Part shown: positions 5,272-5,952 of the stretch, one piece after another | Layout: the number at the start of each line of letters is the position of its first letter | Position numbering within the stretch: the stretch's first letter is position 1 | Program-made: the position numbers and the translations under genes | Origin: an uncultured Acidobacteriota bacterium | GTDB taxonomy: Bacteria; Acidobacteriota; Vicinamibacteria; Vicinamibacterales; UBA8438 | Length of the DNA stretch: 5,952 nt | Reading direction: 5' to 3' | Assembly: GCA_937888665.1 (NCBI GenBank) | Contig: CALBET010000797.1 | Location: forward strand, 1-5,952 | Notes under the pieces: model-generated | What the model was told of the DNA's origin: nothing | Seen by the model: only the letters and a program-made list of their open reading frames with translations | Database searches by the model: none

Positions 5272-5952
5272 TCACTCGTTCTCCAAGTCTTGCAACAACG
5301 CGCGCTCCTCCTCGTCGAGGGCCGCATGTTCAAGCAGGTCAGGTCGGCGCTCGCGTGTCCGACGCACCGCCTCGCGTTTTCTCCAGGTACGAATTTCACC
5401 GTGGTGCCCAGACAGCAGCACCTCCGGCACATCATCCCCGTCCAGCGACGCGGGCCTCGTATAGTCCGGATAGTCGAGCAGCCCTCTCGCGAACGAATCG
5501 TCGCGCACCGAGTCGGCGTCCCCGACGACCCCGGGCACGAAGCGGGCCACCGCCTCCACCACCACCGCGGCCGGCAATTCCCCACCGCTCAACACATAGT
5601 CGCCGATCGAAATTTCCTCAGTCACCAGCTGCCGCCGCACGCGCTCGTCGATCCCTTCGTACCGACCGCACAGCAGCACCACGTGGTGCAACTGGCTGAG
5701 CCTGACCGCCTCAACCTGACTGAACGGCCGCCCCTGCGGTGACAGCAGCACCACCGCGTCCGGCTCCCCGTGTTGCCGCCGGATCGCCTCGCTCGCCCGG
5801 ATGAACGGCTCAGGCTTGAGCACCATGCCCGGCCCGCCACCATAGGGCAGGTCATCCACCGTGCGGTGCCGGTCGGACGTGTAGTCGCGCAGGTCGTGGA
5901 CGCCCACCTCCAGCACGCCGCGCTCGACCGCCCGCCCGAGCACACCCTCCCC
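5272..5952 (-). CDS. trmD: tRNA (guanine37-N1)-methyltransferase, 5' end outside window
   Basis: TrmD methylates G37 of tRNAs using S-adenosylmethionine, which prevents +1 frameshifting. The frame is open through the window edge. The visible protein starts at LGRAVERGVLEV, so about 20-25 N-terminal residues lie beyond base 5952, judging from the usual start of the family. Diagnostic motifs are HRTVDDLPYGGGPGMVLKPEP, split here as HRTVDDLPYGGG and PGMVLKPEP, then LLSPQGRPF, LLCGRYEGIDERV and SIGDYVLSGGELPA (the SAM-binding trefoil-knot region), and DDSFARGLLDYPDYTRP, whose DSF aspartate is the family's catalytic residue. The C-terminal helical domain has VLLSGHHGEIRTWRK. The C-terminus is acidic (EEERALLQDLENE). 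It is the first visible gene of the minus-strand cluster; rimM and rpsP would be expected upstream. Confidence 0.97.
   Translation of the reverse strand, partial: GEGVLGRAVERGVLEVGVHDLRDYTSDRHRTVDDLPYGGGPGMVLKPEPFIRASEAIRRQHGEPDAVVLLSPQGRPFSQVEAVRLSQLHHVVLLCGRYEGIDERVRRQLVTEEISIGDYVLSGGELPAAVVVEAVARFVPGVVGDADSVRDDSFARGLLDYPDYTRPASLDGDDVPEVLLSGHHGEIRTWRKREAVRRTRERRPDLLEHAALDEEERALLQDLENE

Noticed and set aside
5226..5585. N-terminal extension of the rplS frame up to 5585
   Set aside because: It overlaps trmD in a different frame and is cysteine/arginine-rich. L19 proteins start as MxxI near 5225.
5001..5742. Plus-strand open frames opposite rplS and trmD
   Set aside because: Both opposite-strand genes are unmistakable; these frames are shadows with biased, motif-free translations.
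1255..5952. A novel defence, mobile or CRISPR-like system
   Set aside because: No repeat-spacer array, transposase, integrase, nuclease-helicase pair, toxin-antitoxin pair or terminal repeats were found. The genes are housekeeping or small conserved-looking proteins.

Overview
The window is a compact, GC-rich (roughly two-thirds G+C by eye) stretch of bacterial chromosome with almost no non-coding DNA. The plus strand carries the 3' part of a PolX-type DNA polymerase/exonuclease gene and one small unknown gene (bases 2-1258). The minus strand carries eight genes packed head to tail (5952 down to 1255). The two blocks converge and share a CTAG at their stop codons. The gene content (PolX; trmD-rplS-rnhB; a RodZ-like DUF4115 protein; a ThiE/TenI-like protein), the proline/alanine-rich linkers and the look of the unknown proteins suggest a high-GC member of the Acidobacteriota, possibly the Vicinamibacteria. 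That placement is an inference from general resemblance and has not been tested by a search.

Layout, in minus-strand transcription order: trmD (5' end beyond the window), 46-nt gap, rplS, GTGA overlap, rnhB, 29-nt gap, small two-TPR protein, overlap, small two-helix membrane protein (apparently with an ATT start), 19-nt overlap, ThiE/TenI-like protein, 17-nt overlap, RodZ-like membrane HTH protein, 42-nt gap, unknown protein with HEAT/LRV-like repeats. The first three form the classical ribosome/tRNA maturation cluster (m1G37 tRNA methylation, ribosomal protein L19, RNase HII), usually preceded by rpsP and rimM. The next five are a lineage-flavoured extension. The spacing and overlaps suggest that all eight could be one transcript, read from a promoter outside the window. 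I see no convincing internal promoter or intrinsic terminator.

There is no gene-free stretch over 300 bases. The largest gap is 899-1006, which holds a 9-bp hairpin and a ribosome binding site for the small gene. I found no tRNA, rRNA, CRISPR array, insertion sequence or prophage feature. No new defence or mobile system is visible. The points most worth a second look are the ThiE/TenI-like protein, which has lost signature residues of both subfamilies, the likely ATT start codon, the conserved-looking unknown proteins, and the tandem 42-bp repeat in the rodZ-like gene.
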